Assembly (NCBI RefSeq): GCF_900129425.1
Contig: NZ_LT670817.1
Location: 2,418,001-2,482,000, forward strand
Origin: Bradyrhizobium erythrophlei
GTDB taxonomy: Bacteria; Pseudomonadota; Alphaproteobacteria; Rhizobiales; Xanthobacteraceae
Reading direction: 5' to 3'
Length of the DNA: 64,000 nt
Part shown: in pieces, positions 1 to 8,317 of the stretch
Numbering within the stretch: position 1 is the first letter of the stretch
Layout of the letters: each line of letters starts with the position of its first letter
The notes under the pieces: generated by a model
Databases searched by the model: none
What the model saw: only the letters and a program-made list of their open reading frames with translations
What the model was told of the DNA's origin: nothing
Translations under genes and position numbers: made by a program

Positions 1-369
1 TTCCTGATCCTTTTCGTCACCACCGGCGTCGGCAACGGCTCGACCTACCGGATGATCCCGTCGATTTTCCGCGAGGAGAATCTGGCGAAGGCCAGGGGCA
101 AGGGCGAAGCCGGCCGGGCACTCGCTTTGAAGGCAGCCAGCATCGAGAGCGGCGCCGCGCTCGGTTTCATCGGCGCGATCGGCGCCTGCGGCGGCTACTT
201 GATCCCGAGCGGCTTCGGCAAGTCGATCGCCATCACCAGTGGTCCGCAGCTGGCGCTGGAAATCTATCTGGCGTTCTACGCGGTCTGCCTGGCGCTCACC
301 TGGTGGCACTATTTGCGTCGCAGTCCGGCGGCCTCGGGTGCGACCAGCCTCGCCGAAGCGCGGGTGTGA
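1..369 (+). CDS. narK: Nitrate/nitrite transporter NarK, C-terminal part (cut by window edge)
   Basis: An open frame enters from the left edge and ends at 369. The visible 122 residues contain a hydrophobic start with the pattern TTGVGNGSTYRMIPSIF, which matches the nitrate-signature helix of NarK/NasA major facilitator transporters, then a charged cytoplasmic loop rich in Lys/Ala/Glu, and two further membrane helices before a short hydrophilic tail. It would import nitrate and/or export nitrite across the inner membrane. It is followed at 118 bp by a hemoglobin, an FAD oxidoreductase and a nitrate reductase, the known Bradyrhizobium narK-bjgb-flp-nasC order, which supports the call. The N-terminal three quarters lie outside the window. 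Confidence 0.88.
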   Translation, partial: FLILFVTTGVGNGSTYRMIPSIFREENLAKARGKGEAGRALALKAASIESGAALGFIGAIGACGGYLIPSGFGKSIAITSGPQLALEIYLAFYAVCLALTWWHYLRRSPAASGATSLAEARV

Positions 370-384
370 AGTGCTGCGCGCACT

Positions 385-469
385 CGTCATCGCCGGGCTT
401 AACCCGGCAATCCGTCGAATGCGCGAGACCTTTTAGGATGGATGCGCGGGTCAAGCCCGCGCATGACGG
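385..469. repeat. Intergenic palindromic repeat (GCCGGGCTT family), copy 1
   Basis: Two GC-rich hairpins in inverted orientation fill the gap between narK and the hemoglobin gene: GTCATCGCCGGGCTTAACC near 386 and, reversed, GGTCAAGCCCGCGCATGAC near 450-467. A second copy of the same family lies at 26264-26353. It sits inside what should be one operon, so it may act as an mRNA-stabilising or attenuating structure; that is inference. Confidence 0.7.
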
Positions 470-487
470 AAGTAAACGGAGAGCACC

Positions 488-913
488 ATGACAGCTGACC
501 AAGTCAAACTCGTGCAAGAGAGCTTCGCCAAGGTCGCGCCGATTTCGGAAACCGCGGCGGTGCTGTTTTACGATCGCCTGTTCGAGATCGCGCCATCGGT
601 AAGGGCGATGTTTCCAACTGACATGACCGAGCGGCACAAGAAGCTGATGGCGATGCTGGCCACTGTGGTCAGCGGGCTCGGCAATCTTAAATCCATCCTG
701 CCGGCCGCGAGCGCGCTGGCGACGCGCCACGTCAGCTACGGTACGAAACCGGAGCACTATCCCGTGGCCGGAGCCGCATTGCTCTGGACCCTGGAAAAGG
801 GACTTGGCGATGCCTGGACATCGGAAGTCGCTGGCGCATGGTCGGCGGCTTACGGCACGCTGTCCGGCTTCATGATTTCCGAAGCCTATGGCCGCCCTCA
901 GGCCGCCGAGTAA
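488..913 (+). CDS. bjgb: Single-domain bacterial hemoglobin (Bjgb/Vitreoscilla hemoglobin-like)
   Basis: A 141-residue globin, the usual size of single-domain flavohemoglobin-like globins. It aligns by eye with Vitreoscilla hemoglobin: VLFYDRLFEIAPSVRAMF is the A/B helix region, the proximal histidine is His81 in TRHVSYG, and PEHYPVAGAALLWTLE is the following helix. The start at 488 has the ribosome site GGAGAG at 478-483. In Bradyrhizobium diazoefficiens the equivalent protein Bjgb protects against nitric oxide made during nitrate assimilation, working with the Flp flavoprotein encoded next. Cytoplasmic. The gene lies 12 bp before flp. The gene symbol is transferred by family and gene order. 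Confidence 0.9.
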   Translation: MTADQVKLVQESFAKVAPISETAAVLFYDRLFEIAPSVRAMFPTDMTERHKKLMAMLATVVSGLGNLKSILPAASALATRHVSYGTKPEHYPVAGAALLWTLEKGLGDAWTSEVAGAWSAAYGTLSGFMISEAYGRPQAAE

Positions 914-925
914 GGGACACACAAG

Positions 926-2143
926 GTGAGCGAACCACTGGTTGTGGTCGGCAACGGAATGGCCGCCGCGCGTCTGGTCGATGAACTGGCGAAAGTCGCG
1001 CTCGGGCGCTACGCCATCGCCGTCATCGGCGACGAGCCGCGGCTTGCCTATAATCGCGTGCTGCTGTCGTCGGTGCTGGCGGGCGAAACCGCCTCGCATG
1101 ATATCGAGCTCAAGCCCGCGGCGTGGTGGCGCGACCGTGGCGTTACCTTGAAATATGGGTGCGCCGCCACCGAAATCGATATCGGCCGCCGCGAACTCAA
1201 GATCGCCAACGAGGAAAGCATCGCGTTTTCCAGGCTGGTGCTCGCTACCGGCTCGACGCCGCTGCGGCTCAACGTACCCGGCGCCGATCTCGCCGGCGTG
1301 CACACCTTTCGCGACAGCCGGGATGTCGATCTGCTGCTGTCGCTCGCCGCGCAGAGAAAGCGCGTCGTCGTGGTCGGCGGCGGGTTGCTCGGGCTGGAAG
1401 CGGCCTACGGCCTCGCCAAGGCCGGCGCGTCGGTGACGCTGCTGCATCTGATGGACCGGCTGATGGAGCGTCAGCTCGATCGGCCGGCGGCAAAGCTGTT
1501 GAAATCCCTGGTCGAGCGCAAGGGCATCAGAATTCTTCTCGAGGCCAATACCGCGCGGATCCATGGCGAGACCCACGTCCGGGCCGTCGAACTGACCGAC
1601 GGACGCCGGATCGATGCCGACGCGGTGATATTCGCGGCCGGCATCCGGCCCAATGTCGCGCTGGCGAAAGACGCCGGAATTCCCGTCAACCGCGGCATCG
1701 TGGTTGACGACGTCATGCAATCCGGCGCGCCGGAGATCTACGCGCTCGGCGAATGCGCCGAGCACCGCGGCATCTGTTACGGCCTGGTCGAACCGGCCTA
1801 CGAGCAGGCGCGGGTGCTGGCGCGACATTTGGCGGACGAAGCCGCGGCCTATGGCGGCAGCGTCGTTGCGACCAACCTGAAAGTCTCCGGCGTCGGCGTG
1901 TTTTCCGCCGGCGATTTGATGGGCGCCGAGGGCAGCGAAACCATCCTGCTCAACGATGTCACGCAGGGCATCTACAAGAAGCTCGTGATATCGCAGGGTC
2001 GGCTCACCGGCGCCGTGTTGGTCGGCGATGTCGCCGACGCGCTCTGGTATCTCGAGCTGATCCGCAACCGGCAGCCGATCGCAAGAATTCGCAGCGAGAT
2101 GATGTTCGGCCGCGCGCTCGCGGTTCGATCGGAGGCGGCGTGA
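926..2143 (+). CDS. flp: FAD-dependent NAD(P)H oxidoreductase of the nitrate assimilation cluster (Flp)
   Basis: A 405-residue protein with a GTG start at 926 and a ribosome site near 913-917. It has two dinucleotide-binding folds: an FAD site at the N-terminus (VVVGNGMAAARLV) and an NAD(P)H site in the middle (VVVVGGGLLGLEAAYGLA). The FAD-contacting segment IYALGECAEH is near residue 275. This resembles the N-terminal part of assimilatory nitrite reductase NirB and rubredoxin reductases. In Bradyrhizobium, Flp supplies electrons to the assimilatory nitrate reductase and is implicated with Bjgb in nitric oxide detoxification. It is encoded between the hemoglobin and nasC in the same direction, consistent with one transcript. 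Confidence 0.88.
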   Translation: MSEPLVVVGNGMAAARLVDELAKVALGRYAIAVIGDEPRLAYNRVLLSSVLAGETASHDIELKPAAWWRDRGVTLKYGCAATEIDIGRRELKIANEESIAFSRLVLATGSTPLRLNVPGADLAGVHTFRDSRDVDLLLSLAAQRKRVVVVGGGLLGLEAAYGLAKAGASVTLLHLMDRLMERQLDRPAAKLLKSLVERKGIRILLEANTARIHGETHVRAVELTDGRRIDADAVIFAAGIRPNVALAKDAGIPVNRGIVVDDVMQSGAPEIYALGECAEHRGICYGLVEPAYEQARVLARHLADEAAAYGGSVVATNLKVSGVGVFSAGDLMGAEGSETILLNDVTQGIYKKLVISQGRLTGAVLVGDVADALWYLELIRNRQPIARIRSEMMFGRALAVRSEAA

Positions 2144-2164
2144 CCCGATGACCGGATGGTTTGA

Positions 2165-4876
2165 ATGACCGCTGTCGATCCCGCACTGCGCGCCACGCGC
2201 ACCACCTGTCCCTATTGCGGCGTCGGCTGCGGCGTGTTGGCGACGCCCGATGGCAACGGCGGCGCCGCGATATCCGGCGATCCCGGGCACCCCGCCAATT
2301 TCGGACGGCTGTGCTCGAAAGGCTCGGCGCTCGGCGAAACAATTGGGCTCGAGAGCCGGCTGCTGTATCCGATGATCCGCTGCAGCAAGGGCGCCATGGA
2401 GCAGGTGGCCTGGACCGATGCGCTCGACCATGTCGCGCACCGGTTTCGCCATATCATCGCGCACGACGGCCCGGGCGCGGTCGCGTTCTATCTCTCCGGG
2501 CAACTGCTGACCGAGGACTATTACGTCGCCAACAAGCTGATGAAGGGATTCATCGGCAGCGCCAATGTCGACACCAATTCGCGGCTGTGCATGGCCTCGT
2601 CGGTCGCCGGCCATCGCCGCGCCTTCGGTGCCGACACCGTGCCCGGGTGTTATGAGGATCTCGACGAGGCCGATCTGTTGGTGCTGGTCGGCTCCAACGC
2701 GGCCTGGTGTCATCCGGTCCTGTTCCAGCGCATGCTCGCCAACAAGCAGAAGCGCGGCGCGCGCATTGTCGTGATCGATCCGCGCCGGACCGATACCGCT
2801 GGGGATGCCGACCTGTTTTTGGGGCTGAAGCCCGGCACCGACACCGCGCTGTTCAGCGGGCTGTTGGTGCATCTCGCCGACAGCGGCGCGCTCGATTCCA
2901 GCTATATCGAATGTCACACCAGCGGTTTCGACGACGCGCTGGCGCGTGCGCGGAACATCGCCGGCAGCGTTGCCGCGACCGCGCTGGCGACCGGGCTGTC
3001 CGAGCCGGATGTCGCGGCCTTCTTCCAGATTTTTGCGAATACGCCGCGCGTGGTGACGCTGTATTCGCAGGGCGTCAACCAGTCGGCGCAAGGCACCGAC
3101 AAGGTCAATGCCATCATCAATTGCCACCTCGCCACCGGGCGAATCGGAAAACCCGGGGCGTCGCCATTCTCGCTGACCGGACAACCCAATGCGATGGGCG
3201 GGCGCGAGGTCGGCGGCCTCGCCAACCAGCTCGCAGCCCACATGGCGTTCACGCCGCCCGAGATCGACCGGGTGCGCCGGTTCTGGAAGGCGCCGCGGAT
3301 CGCGACCCATGAGGGACTGAAGGCGGTCCAGATGTTCGAGGCGATCGGGCGCGGCGAGATCAAGGCCTTGTGGGTGATCGGCACCAACCCGGCGGTATCG
3401 TTGCCGGACGCCGACGCCGCGCGCGCCGCGTTGAAAAAACTCGAGTTGTTCGTGATCTCGGAGAATGTCCGCTCCAACGACACCGTCAACGCGGGCGCGC
3501 ATGTGCTGCTGCCGGCGCAGGCCTGGGGTGAGAAATCCGGAACCGTGACCAATTCGGAGCGGCGGATCTCGCGGCAGCGCGCGTTCCTTGACCCGCCGGG
3601 GGAGGCCAAAGCGGACTGGTGGATCGTCAGCGAAGTGGCCAAGCGGCTCGGCTTCGGCGCGGCGTTCGATTTCAAATCGGCGGCCGAGGTGTTCCGCGAA
3701 CATGCCGCGCTGTCGGCGTTCGAGAACAACGGCAACCGCGATTTCGATATCGGCGCATTGGCGTCGCTGTCGGACGAGGCGTTCGATGCGATGGCGCCGG
3801 TGCTGTGGCCGATGCGGCTCGGCGAAGTCGAGCCGCAGCAGCGTTTTTTCGCCGACGGCGGATTTTTTTTAAACGACCGCAAGGCACGCTTCATCGCGCC
3901 CGAAATTCCCGCGTTGCGAACCGAGACCACGGCTGGGCGGCCGCTGCGGCTGAATACCGGCCGCATCCGCGACCAATGGCACACCATGACCCGCAGCGGT
4001 ATCAGCCCGCGATTGGGCCAGCACCTGCCGGAGCCGTTCGTCGAGGTTCATCCCGCCGACGCGACGAGGTTCGGCGTGACTGACGGCGGTTTCGCGCGCG
4101 TCGTCACCGACTACGGCCAATGCGCGCTGAGGGTTGCGGTCAGCGAGCGCCAGCAGCGCGGCATGCTGTTCGCGCCGATCCACTGGAGCGAAGCGACGGC
4201 GTCCGCCGCGCGCGTCGGCGCGCTGGTGGCGCCGTTCACCGATCCCTATTCCGGCCAGCCCGAGAACAAGGCGACGCCGGCATCGATCGCGCCTTATGAA
4301 TACGTGTTTCGCGGTTTTGCGCTGTCGCGGGTGCAACTGAAATTGCCTGACCATGTCTGGTGGGCGCGCGTCGCCGTCACCGGCGGTTACGGCTATCTGC
4401 TCGCCGACAATGCCGATCTGGCCGGATGGCAATCGTGGCTGCGCTCTGTGGCCGGCGGCGATCTCGCCGAATACCTGGATTTTGGCGGCGGCATTTACCG
4501 CGCGGCGTCGTTTTCGGATCAACGCATCGAAACCTGCCTGTTCGTCGGTCCGGCGCGGGACGCAGGCGACTGGGGCGTGGTGAAGAGCCTGTTCGCCGCC
4601 GATAGTCTCAGCGACGATCAGCGCCGGATGCTGCTGTCGGGCAAATCCGTCGACGGCCTGGCCAGCGGCGGCCCCGTCGTCTGCGCCTGTTTCGGGGTCG
4701 GCCGCGCCACGATTTGCGACGCCATCGCGGCGGGGGCACGCTCGGCCGGTGAAATCGGTGCGCGACTGAAAGCCGGCACCAATTGCGGCTCGTGCATTCC
4801 AGAGATGAAGCGGCTGATCGGGCAGACGAATGTCGCCGGTGCCGAACAACGTCAATTAGCCCGCGCCGCGAACTGA
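2165..4876 (+). CDS. nasC: Assimilatory nitrate reductase catalytic subunit NasC
   Basis: A 903-residue molybdopterin enzyme that reduces nitrate to nitrite in the cytoplasm. The N-terminal [4Fe-4S] motif has Cys15, Cys18, Cys22 (CPYCGVGCG) and Cys50 (GRLCSKG). Next comes the molybdopterin oxidoreductase body, with TNSRLCMASSVAGHRRAFG in the active-site region, then the molybdopterin dinucleotide-binding domain around residues 590-720. The C-terminus carries a BFD-like [2Fe-2S] domain with Cys840, Cys842, Cys874 and Cys877 (TNCGSC), as in NasA/NasC enzymes that take electrons from a separate flavoprotein, here Flp. It is the last gene of the cluster and converges on the desaturase gene with only 8 bp between the stop codons. 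Confidence 0.95.
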   Translation: MTAVDPALRATRTTCPYCGVGCGVLATPDGNGGAAISGDPGHPANFGRLCSKGSALGETIGLESRLLYPMIRCSKGAMEQVAWTDALDHVAHRFRHIIAHDGPGAVAFYLSGQLLTEDYYVANKLMKGFIGSANVDTNSRLCMASSVAGHRRAFGADTVPGCYEDLDEADLLVLVGSNAAWCHPVLFQRMLANKQKRGARIVVIDPRRTDTAGDADLFLGLKPGTDTALFSGLLVHLADSGALDSSYIECHTSGFDDALARARNIAGSVAATALATGLSEPDVAAFFQIFANTPRVVTLYSQGVNQSAQGTDKVNAIINCHLATGRIGKPGASPFSLTGQPNAMGGREVGGLANQLAAHMAFTPPEIDRVRRFWKAPRIATHEGLKAVQMFEAIGRGEIKALWVIGTNPAVSLPDADAARAALKKLELFVISENVRSNDTVNAGAHVLLPAQAWGEKSGTVTNSERRISRQRAFLDPPGEAKADWWIVSEVAKRLGFGAAFDFKSAAEVFREHAALSAFENNGNRDFDIGALASLSDEAFDAMAPVLWPMRLGEVEPQQRFFADGGFFLNDRKARFIAPEIPALRTETTAGRPLRLNTGRIRDQWHTMTRSGISPRLGQHLPEPFVEVHPADATRFGVTDGGFARVVTDYGQCALRVAVSERQQRGMLFAPIHWSEATASAARVGALVAPFTDPYSGQPENKATPASIAPYEYVFRGFALSRVQLKLPDHVWWARVAVTGGYGYLLADNADLAGWQSWLRSVAGGDLAEYLDFGGGIYRAASFSDQRIETCLFVGPARDAGDWGVVKSLFAADSLSDDQRRMLLSGKSVDGLASGGPVVCACFGVGRATICDAIAAGARSAGEIGARLKAGTNCGSCIPEMKRLIGQTNVAGAEQRQLARAAN

Positions 4877-4884
4877 CTACAGCG

Positions 4885-5883
4885 TTAGCTCGCCATCGGC
4901 TTTGCCCGCGCTTCCGGCGCGGTCTCCGTCGGATGCCGCTCGGAGACGTGCATGATGTCGTGGACAAGCCCGAGCTTTCCAAGCCCGAGGATGATGAGGC
5001 CATTGAGGTCGAATTCGTACCACGCATGGGAGATGTAGGCGTCGCGTGGAAAACGATGATGGTTGTTGTGAAGCCCCTCGCCGAAGGTGAGGATCGTCGA
5101 CAGAAGCTCATTCGTGGAGGCGTCGTCGACGTTCTTGAAGCGGCGGTACCCGTATTTGTGGCAGACCGATCCGGTCAGCGAACTGACCATGATCAGGAGA
5201 TAGGCCCGGAGAAGTCCGGAGAACAGCACGCACCCGACCATGACGTGCAGGCCGCCCAGCCAATAACCGATCGCACCTGGGATGAAGACCGCGGACAACC
5301 CGTACCAGTACCATCGGGTGCGGACGAAGAACATGGCGGTCGGGTCGGCCAGGATGTCCTTGGCGTACAGTTCGTTGTCGGTCATGGTGTCGTCGAACGC
5401 CCAGGCGCCGTGCGCGTGCAGGATACCTTTCAAAACGCTCACGTAGCGGTAGCCGCGTCCATCGTAATGCGGGCTGTGCGGATCGCCAACATCGTCGGCG
5501 TAGAGATGGTGCCGGCGGTGGTTGCCGACCCATTTGAGCAGCGAGCCCTGGACCGCCATCTGGGCGATGGCGCAGAAGAATATCCGCATCACCGGTCCGC
5601 ATCGGAAGCTCCGGTGCACGAGCAGCCGATGCATGCCGGCGCCGATGCCGAAGGTGGTGAGCGCGAACATTGCCGCGAACACGGCGATTTCCACGCGGCC
5701 GATGCCCTGCACCAACGCCCAGACCACCGCCGCAGCCGACCCCGCGTACAGGATTCCGAGCAACAGATAGGTCTCGCGGAGCTTTTCCTGCACCAGCGGT
5801 CCGCCGACGATGACCCCCGGCGGGAGTGGTGGCGCCGCCGATGCGGACTGTTCCGGCTGGATCCCTGCTTCGGCTACGGACAT
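4885..5883 (-). CDS. Acyl-CoA/fatty acid delta-9-type desaturase (membrane diiron enzyme)
   Basis: A 332-residue membrane protein with the three histidine boxes of fatty acyl desaturases: HRLLVHRSF near residue 165, HRRHH near 180 and HNNHH near 275, spaced as in stearoyl-CoA desaturases. Four hydrophobic helices flank the boxes. It would introduce a cis double bond into acyl chains at the inner membrane, using oxygen and an external electron donor. The first 25 residues are Ala/Pro-rich and look disordered. The gene faces nasC and stands alone; no obvious electron-donor gene is adjacent. Substrate position specificity is inferred from the family. Confidence 0.87.
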   Translation of the reverse strand: MSVAEAGIQPEQSASAAPPLPPGVIVGGPLVQEKLRETYLLLGILYAGSAAAVVWALVQGIGRVEIAVFAAMFALTTFGIGAGMHRLLVHRSFRCGPVMRIFFCAIAQMAVQGSLLKWVGNHRRHHLYADDVGDPHSPHYDGRGYRYVSVLKGILHAHGAWAFDDTMTDNELYAKDILADPTAMFFVRTRWYWYGLSAVFIPGAIGYWLGGLHVMVGCVLFSGLLRAYLLIMVSSLTGSVCHKYGYRRFKNVDDASTNELLSTILTFGEGLHNNHHRFPRDAYISHAWYEFDLNGLIILGLGKLGLVHDIMHVSERHPTETAPEARAKPMAS

Positions 5884-5970
5884 GCCGGAACTACTCCTTG
5901 ATGAGGCGCGCCGTGGTGTTGGTGCGCTGCACTACCCTACATTGCGCGACCGGTCCCTCCAAGGCCTTGG

Positions 5971-6270
5971 TTAAAAAAAGGTTAACTTGCCGGAGTACCG
6001 GTCGACCATGCCGGACCTGCTCCGGGATCGCGGGGATCGGCCGGCCGCGCCGGCCGTCAACCCCGCCACGATCTGGCGCTGCGCGAACACCGTCAGCAGC
6101 AGCACCGGCAGGGTGACGATCAGCGCCGCCGCGGCGAGCGGGCCCCAGCTCAGCTGATCGAAGGAAATCATGTTGCAGACCGCGACCCCGAGCGGGTCCG
6201 CTCCGTTGCCCAGGATCGGGACAAGCACGTCATGCATGCGCCGCGATATCGACGGGGCAGATGTGCTCAT
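5971..6270 (-). pseudogene. Remnant of a sugar ABC transporter permease (MalG/UgpE type), C-terminal end only
   Basis: The 99-residue frame contains one stretch (about 6043-6198) that reads like the very end of a CUT1 carbohydrate ABC permease: SWGPLAAAALIVTLPVLLLT followed by FAQRQIVAGLTAGA. Family members normally stop a few residues later (GLTAGAVKG); here the frame runs on into an Arg/Ser-rich tail, and the preceding membrane helices and the EAA loop are absent. I take it as the decayed tail of a deleted sugar transporter operon, next to the SMP-30 gene that such operons often contain. The rest of 5884-6308 holds no gene I can support. Confidence 0.55.
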
Positions 6271-6308
6271 TTATGGTGCGGCGGATCTTTCACGGGTGAA
6301 CCGACGCG

Positions 6309-7208
6309 ATGATGTATCTGGACGACCCGCCGCGGCTGATCGGCACGGAAACATTTTCGGCGATGCCCGATCGCTTCAGGCGCAAGGACGTGCGCACTGA
6401 CTGGGCCGACGCCAACCGGCCGGGTCAGTCGACCGACTGTTTCATCGAAGGTCCGTCGTTCGATGCCGACGGCCATCTCTACATCGTCGATATCCCGTTC
6501 GGACGCATCTTCAGGATCGCGCCTGACGGGCAATGGTCGCTTGTCGTGGAATATGACGGCTGGCCCAACGGCCTCAAGATTCACCCCGACGGACGTATTT
6601 TTGTTGCCGACTACATGCACGGCATCATGGAGCTCGACGCGAAGGCGGGGCGGATGCAGCCGGTGCTGACCGCGCGCAATTCGGAATCCTTCAAGGGCTG
6701 CAACGACCTGCATATCGCCGCGAGCGGCGATATCTATTTCACCGACCAGGGACAGACCGGCCTGCACGATCCCTCCGGGCGGGTCTATCGGCTTTCGCCT
6801 CAGGGGCGACTCGACTGCCTGATCGACAAGGGCGTCAGCCCGAACGGCCTCGTACTCGATCCCACCGAGAAAGTATTGTTCGTGGCGATGACGCGCGACA
6901 ACGCGGTCTGGCGCATGCCGCTGATGAAGGACGGCAGCGTCGCAAAAGTCGGCCGCTTCTGTTCGTTGTTCGGCACCAGCGGCCCCGATGGTCTCACCAT
7001 GGACAAGGCTGGCCGCCTGTTCGTGGCACATGCCTCGCTCGGCCACGTCTTCGTGTTTGCGCCCAACGGCGAGTTGATCGCGCGCATCAAATCCTGCACT
7101 GGGCCGAGCTGCACCAATGTCGCCATCGGTAGCGAGAAACGCGATCGTCTCTATATTACGGAGTCGGTGACGGGCACCGTGATGGTGGCGGATATCGGGA
7201 ACCTCTAA
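6309..7208 (+). CDS. SMP-30/gluconolactonase/LRE family beta-propeller protein
   Basis: A 299-residue six-bladed beta-propeller. Visible blade motifs include FIEGPSFDADGHLYIVDIPF (a metal-binding Glu and strand), WPNGLKIHPDGRIFVADY, CNDLHIAASGDIYFTDQ, SPNGLVLDPTEKVLFVA and GPDGLTMDKAGRLFVAH. The Glu, Asn and Asp positions match the divalent-metal ligands of sugar lactonases, so a lactone hydrolase role is likely but the substrate is not known. Two ATG codons, 6309 and 6312, are both possible starts; the ribosome site is weak. It lies just after a sugar ABC permease remnant, which suggests it once belonged to a sugar-use operon. Confidence 0.8.
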   Translation: MMYLDDPPRLIGTETFSAMPDRFRRKDVRTDWADANRPGQSTDCFIEGPSFDADGHLYIVDIPFGRIFRIAPDGQWSLVVEYDGWPNGLKIHPDGRIFVADYMHGIMELDAKAGRMQPVLTARNSESFKGCNDLHIAASGDIYFTDQGQTGLHDPSGRVYRLSPQGRLDCLIDKGVSPNGLVLDPTEKVLFVAMTRDNAVWRMPLMKDGSVAKVGRFCSLFGTSGPDGLTMDKAGRLFVAHASLGHVFVFAPNGELIARIKSCTGPSCTNVAIGSEKRDRLYITESVTGTVMVADIGNL

Positions 7209-7209
7209 A

Positions 7210-7324
7210 CGTCATTGCGAGCGAAGCGAAGCAATCCATTCTTTCTTTTTGTGGTGCGGTGGATTGCTTCGCGGAGCCTGTCATCGGGCGGCGCTTTGCG
7301 CCGACCCGTTGGCTCGCAATGACG
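7210..7324. repeat. Intergenic palindromic repeat (GTCATTGCGAGCGAAG family)
   Basis: CGTCATTGCGAGCGAAGCGA starts at 7210, and the inverted counterpart GGCTCGCAATGACG ends at 7324; internal GCAATCCA and its reverse TGGATTGC near 7231 and 7259 extend the arms. This GCGAAGC-type repeat is widespread in Bradyrhizobiaceae genomes. It begins right after the stop of the SMP-30 gene and its right end supplies an in-frame ATG (7319) to the next gene. Confidence 0.8.
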
Positions 7325-7345
7325 GAGATATTAAACGAGGCGATC

Positions 7346-8185
7346 TTGAAGCAGCAAAAATTCGGCAACACCGGCCCGTTGGTCTCAGTGATCGGGCAGG
7401 GCACCTGGTACATCGATCGCGGGGATCGCAAGGCCGCGGTCGCCGCGTTGCGCCGCGGCATCGATCTCGGTATGACCCACATCGACACCGCCGAGATGTA
7501 TGGCGATGCCGAACTGGTGGTCGCCGAGGCGATCGCCGGGCGGCGCGACGAGATATTTCTGGTCTCGAAAGTCCTGCCGAGCAACGCATCGCGGCGCGGC
7601 ACCGTCACGGCGTGCGAACGTTCATTGCAGCGGTTGAAAACCGACCGGCTCGATTGCTACCTGCTGCACTGGCGCGGATCCTATCCGCTGTCGGAAACCG
7701 TCGCCGCGTTCGAGCAACTGGTCGACGCTGGGAAAATCCGCTCTTGGGGTGTCAGCAATTTCGATGCCGATGATCTCGACGAGATGCTTGATGTCGCCGG
7801 CGAGGGCAAGATCGCCTGCAACCAGGTGCTCTATCATCTAAAGGAGCGCGCGATTGAGCACGCGGTGATTCCGTGGTGCGAAGCGCACGGCACGGCGGTG
7901 GTTGCCTATTCGCCGTTCGGCCACAATGATTTTCCGCAACCGCGCAGCAAGTCCGGCGAAGTGCTGCAGGCTATCGCCAAGTCGCATGGCGCGTCGCCGC
8001 GCCAAATCGCACTGGCTTTCCTGACGCGCCGGCCGTCGGTGTTTGCGATTCCGAAAGCCTCCAGTCAGCAGCACGCCGCCGACAATGCGGCCGCCGGCGA
8101 GATTTCGCTTGGCAGTGACGACATCGCGGCGCTCGACAAAGCCTTCCCGCGTGGCGCAAGACCGCGAAGCCTGCCGATGTTGTGA
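7346..8185 (+). CDS. Aldo/keto reductase
   Basis: About 279 residues from a TTG start at 7346, which has the ribosome site ACGAGG at 7335-7340; this gives an N-terminus MKQQKFGNTG typical of the family. In-frame ATGs at 7259 and 7319 exist but fall inside the palindromic repeat and are probably not the main start. Motifs: IDTAEMYGDAE (catalytic Asp and Tyr), VSKVLPSNAS (catalytic Lys), DCYLLHWRG (His), WGVSNFDADDLDEM and the cofactor-binding AIPKASS near the end. It would reduce aldehydes or ketones with NAD(P)H in the cytoplasm. Slightly shorter than the usual 310-330 residues but all core motifs are present. Confidence 0.87.
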   Translation: MKQQKFGNTGPLVSVIGQGTWYIDRGDRKAAVAALRRGIDLGMTHIDTAEMYGDAELVVAEAIAGRRDEIFLVSKVLPSNASRRGTVTACERSLQRLKTDRLDCYLLHWRGSYPLSETVAAFEQLVDAGKIRSWGVSNFDADDLDEMLDVAGEGKIACNQVLYHLKERAIEHAVIPWCEAHGTAVVAYSPFGHNDFPQPRSKSGEVLQAIAKSHGASPRQIALAFLTRRPSVFAIPKASSQQHAADNAAAGEISLGSDDIAALDKAFPRGARPRSLPML

Positions 8186-8317
8186 GGGCGCGGGCGCGGC
8201 AAGCCGCCGCACGCAATCACGCATATCCGCTGCCTGTTTTCGGGCGTTGCCGTTGCGACGCAACTATCGTTTTTTAGACACCCGCCGATTCGATATTTTA
8301 GATTTTGCACCCCGGGT

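Noticed and set aside
296..3703. A 1135-codon open frame on the minus strand opposite flp and nasC
   Set aside because: Rich in Arg/Gly/His with no domain pattern; it is a high-GC codon-bias mirror of well-supported plus-strand genes.
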